Positions 48,660 through 50,119 of a DNA stretch of 50,119 bases are shown piece by piece. The position numbers and the translations under genes are program-made. Position 1 is the first letter of the stretch, and each line of letters opens with the position of its first letter. Source of the stretch: Candidatus Wallbacteria bacterium (GTDB lineage: Bacteria > Muiribacteriota > UBA6191 > JACPRK01); contig JACQZN010000102.1 of the NCBI GenBank assembly GCA_016213845.1, positions 1-50,119 on the forward strand, given 5' to 3'. The notes beneath the pieces were generated by a model. The model did no database searches and was not told the origin of the DNA. It saw only the letters and a list, made by a program, of their open reading frames with translations.

Positions 48660-50007
48660 CTCCAGGGTGCTCGTGGTCGATGACGAGGACCTGATCCGCT
48701 GGTCGCTGGATCGGGATCTGACCCGGCAAGGCTACAGCGTCGTCAGCGCCTCCAGCGGGGCGCAGGCCCTGAAACTGCAGGAATCCGATCCTGCCGACGT
48801 CGTGCTGCTCGACATCAATCTGCCGGACGGCAGCGGGGTCCCACTGATCCCGAAGCTCAAGGCGATCCGCGAGGACGCGGTGGTCATCATGATCACGTCC
48901 GACACCGGGCTCGAGACCGCCGTGCAGTCGGTGCGCCTGGGCGCGTGGGACTACGTCACCAAGCCTTTCGACTTTCCCAAGCTCTACAACGCGATCGCCA
49001 AGGGGCTAGAGCAGTTGGCCTTGCGCCAAGAGAACCGGGCGCTGCGCTCCAGAGACCGGGCCGCCCGCCCGCCGGCGATCGTGGCGGAGTCTCCGGCGAT
49101 GAAGAAGGTGGTCGAGCTGGCGGATCGTGTGGCCCAGAATGACGCGGTCACCGTCCTGCTTCGCGGCGAAAGCGGCGTCGGAAAGGACCTGCTGGCCCGC
49201 CACATCCATTGCGCCAGCGCTCGCGCCGACCGGCTTTTCCTCGACATCAACTGCGCGGCGCTGCCGGAGACGCTGCTCGAAAGTGAGCTCTTCGGCCACG
49301 AGCGAGGGGCCTTCACGGACGCTCGGACCCACAAGCAGGGCCTCTTCGAGCTGGCCGCCGGCGGCACGGTCTTCCTCGACGAGGTCGCCGACATGCCGCT
49401 CTCCGTGCAGGCCAAGCTGCTCAAGGTCCTGGAGCAGCGGTCCTTCCGCCGCGTCGGGGGCCTCCGCGACCTTGTCTCCGACATCCGGATCGTCGCGGCG
49501 ACAAACCGCGACATGGAGCGCGCGATTGCCGAGCGCACGCTACGCGAGGACCTCTACTACCGGCTCAAAGTGTTCCCCATCGTCATCCCGCCGCTGCGGG
49601 AGCGTCGCGAAGACATCCTGCCACTGGCCCGAACCTTCGTGGCCGACTACGCGGCCGCCTTCCGGAGGCGAGTTCCCGGCCTGGAGCCGCAAACAGAGCG
49701 CCGGCTGCTCGACTATCGATGGCCGGGCAACGTGCGTGAGCTCAAGAATGTCCTGGAGCGCGCCGTCATCTTGGCCGAGGAGGACCGCCCGATCTGGCCC
49801 GACCTGCTGCCGGCGGAGCTGCTCGACGACCTGCCGCAGACCGATTGCGTGTCCAACGGAGCTGGACCGCTGGCACTCTCCGAGGCGGGTCTCATCCGCG
49901 ACGCGCTCGCCGATTCGGGCGGCAACCAGTGCAAGGCCGCAGCGCAGCTCGGCATCAGCCGCGGCCAGCTCGCCCGCAAGATGCGCCGGCTCGGCATCGC
50001 ACCCTAG
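48643..50007 (+). CDS. NtrC-family sigma-54-dependent response regulator
   Basis: A 454-residue regulator. The receiver domain (1-120) has phosphoacceptor D57 and K107. The AAA+ domain has Walker A GESGVGKD (175-182), the sigma-54 contact loop written GAFTDA (222-227) where the consensus is GAFTGA, Walker B VFLDEVAD, and the R-finger region LREDLYYRLKVFPI. A Fis-type helix-turn-helix ends the protein (CKAAAQLGISRGQLARKMRR). It would activate a sigma-54 promoter from upstream sites after phosphorylation by the overlapping kinase. The promoter at 47008-47023 is the obvious target. The start at ATG 48643 lies inside the kinase gene. Confidence 0.93.
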   Translation: MSRVASSRVLVVDDEDLIRWSLDRDLTRQGYSVVSASSGAQALKLQESDPADVVLLDINLPDGSGVPLIPKLKAIREDAVVIMITSDTGLETAVQSVRLGAWDYVTKPFDFPKLYNAIAKGLEQLALRQENRALRSRDRAARPPAIVAESPAMKKVVELADRVAQNDAVTVLLRGESGVGKDLLARHIHCASARADRLFLDINCAALPETLLESELFGHERGAFTDARTHKQGLFELAAGGTVFLDEVADMPLSVQAKLLKVLEQRSFRRVGGLRDLVSDIRIVAATNRDMERAIAERTLREDLYYRLKVFPIVIPPLRERREDILPLARTFVADYAAAFRRRVPGLEPQTERRLLDYRWPGNVRELKNVLERAVILAEEDRPIWPDLLPAELLDDLPQTDCVSNGAGPLALSEAGLIRDALADSGGNQCKAAAQLGISRGQLARKMRRLGIAP

Positions 50008-50053
50008 GAGCGCGTCGGAGAATTCGATCCGGCCCGCGCGTCTGGTCCCAGTC

Positions 50054-50095
50054 GAACAGGGAACAGGGAGCCGGGAACAGGGAGCCGGGAACCGG
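50054..50095. repeat. Heptameric tandem repeat (GAACAGG/GAGCCGG), 6 units
   Basis: GAACAGG, GAACAGG, GAGCCGG, GAACAGG, GAGCCGG, GAACCGG in constant 7-bp phase, 46 bases after the response-regulator stop. The window ends soon after without a further gene. Confidence 0.8.
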
Positions 50096-50119
50096 CAATG
50101 AAGAATCGAGCACAGCGAA

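Overview
The window is about 50 kb of GC-rich DNA (roughly two thirds G+C by eye) from a Gram-negative bacterium. An outer membrane is implied by lipoproteins, a LolA-like lipoprotein-sorting protein, an RND/MMPL exporter and minor pseudopilins. Gene content (octaheme cytochrome, HEAT-repeat proteins, a heme-type sensor kinase, two UGA-decoding selenoproteins, BtaA-like and PEP-utilising enzymes) and the unusual gene neighbourhoods fit an uncultivated or poorly sampled lineage such as Acidobacteriota, Planctomycetota, Myxococcota or a candidate phylum. The sequence alone does not decide between them. No rRNA, tRNA, CRISPR array, prophage or intact insertion sequence was seen.

Layout. 0.1-5.5 kb (minus): a proline-rich lipoprotein candidate, then a HEAT-repeat membrane protein coupled to a metallo-beta-lactamase/cyclic-nucleotide-binding protein. 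5.6-10.3 kb: a secreted protein, a PlsC acyltransferase, an ECF sigma/anti-sigma/membrane-protein operon, and a small membrane protein coupled to a secreted one. 10.4-19.2 kb: two mirror-image minor-pseudopilin clusters (minus then plus) around a secreted proline-rich protein, a Crp/Fnr regulator and a cupredoxin-like secreted protein. 19.4-27.3 kb: a membrane glycosyltransferase, a GrdB-like selenoprotein, a HEAT protein, a 23-codon leader ORF with a small protein and a GMC oxidoreductase, a UvrD-like helicase, and a selenocysteine peroxiredoxin. 27.4-31.8 kb: a MacB-type ABC exporter, a DUF2232 membrane protein and a small membrane protein. 31.9-35.1 kb (minus): methyltransferase, CheW and tryptophanase. 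35.4-44.0 kb (plus): a tight six-gene operon (small membrane protein, UbiA-like protein, rifampin-phosphotransferase-like enzyme, RND exporter, BtaA-like transferase, lipoprotein-sorting lipoprotein) that looks like a lipid synthesis/export system. 44.2-50.0 kb: an octaheme cytochrome lipoprotein with a sigma-54-type promoter, divergent from a sensor kinase carrying a c-type heme motif and its NtrC-type response regulator.

The non-coding DNA is unusually rich. There are two copies of a near-perfect long hairpin at gene 3' ends. There are two copies of a second, nested palindrome with a compensatory base change. Degenerate 7-bp tandem repeats of four different sequences occur at five places, and 6-bp repeats flank the tryptophanase gene. 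Several genes have a TAnnCT -10 box only 8-9 nt before the start codon, which suggests leaderless transcription. The strongest system-level leads are the selenoproteins, the heme-sensing two-component/octaheme module, the 35.4-44 kb lipid-like operon, and the palindromic and heptameric repeat families.
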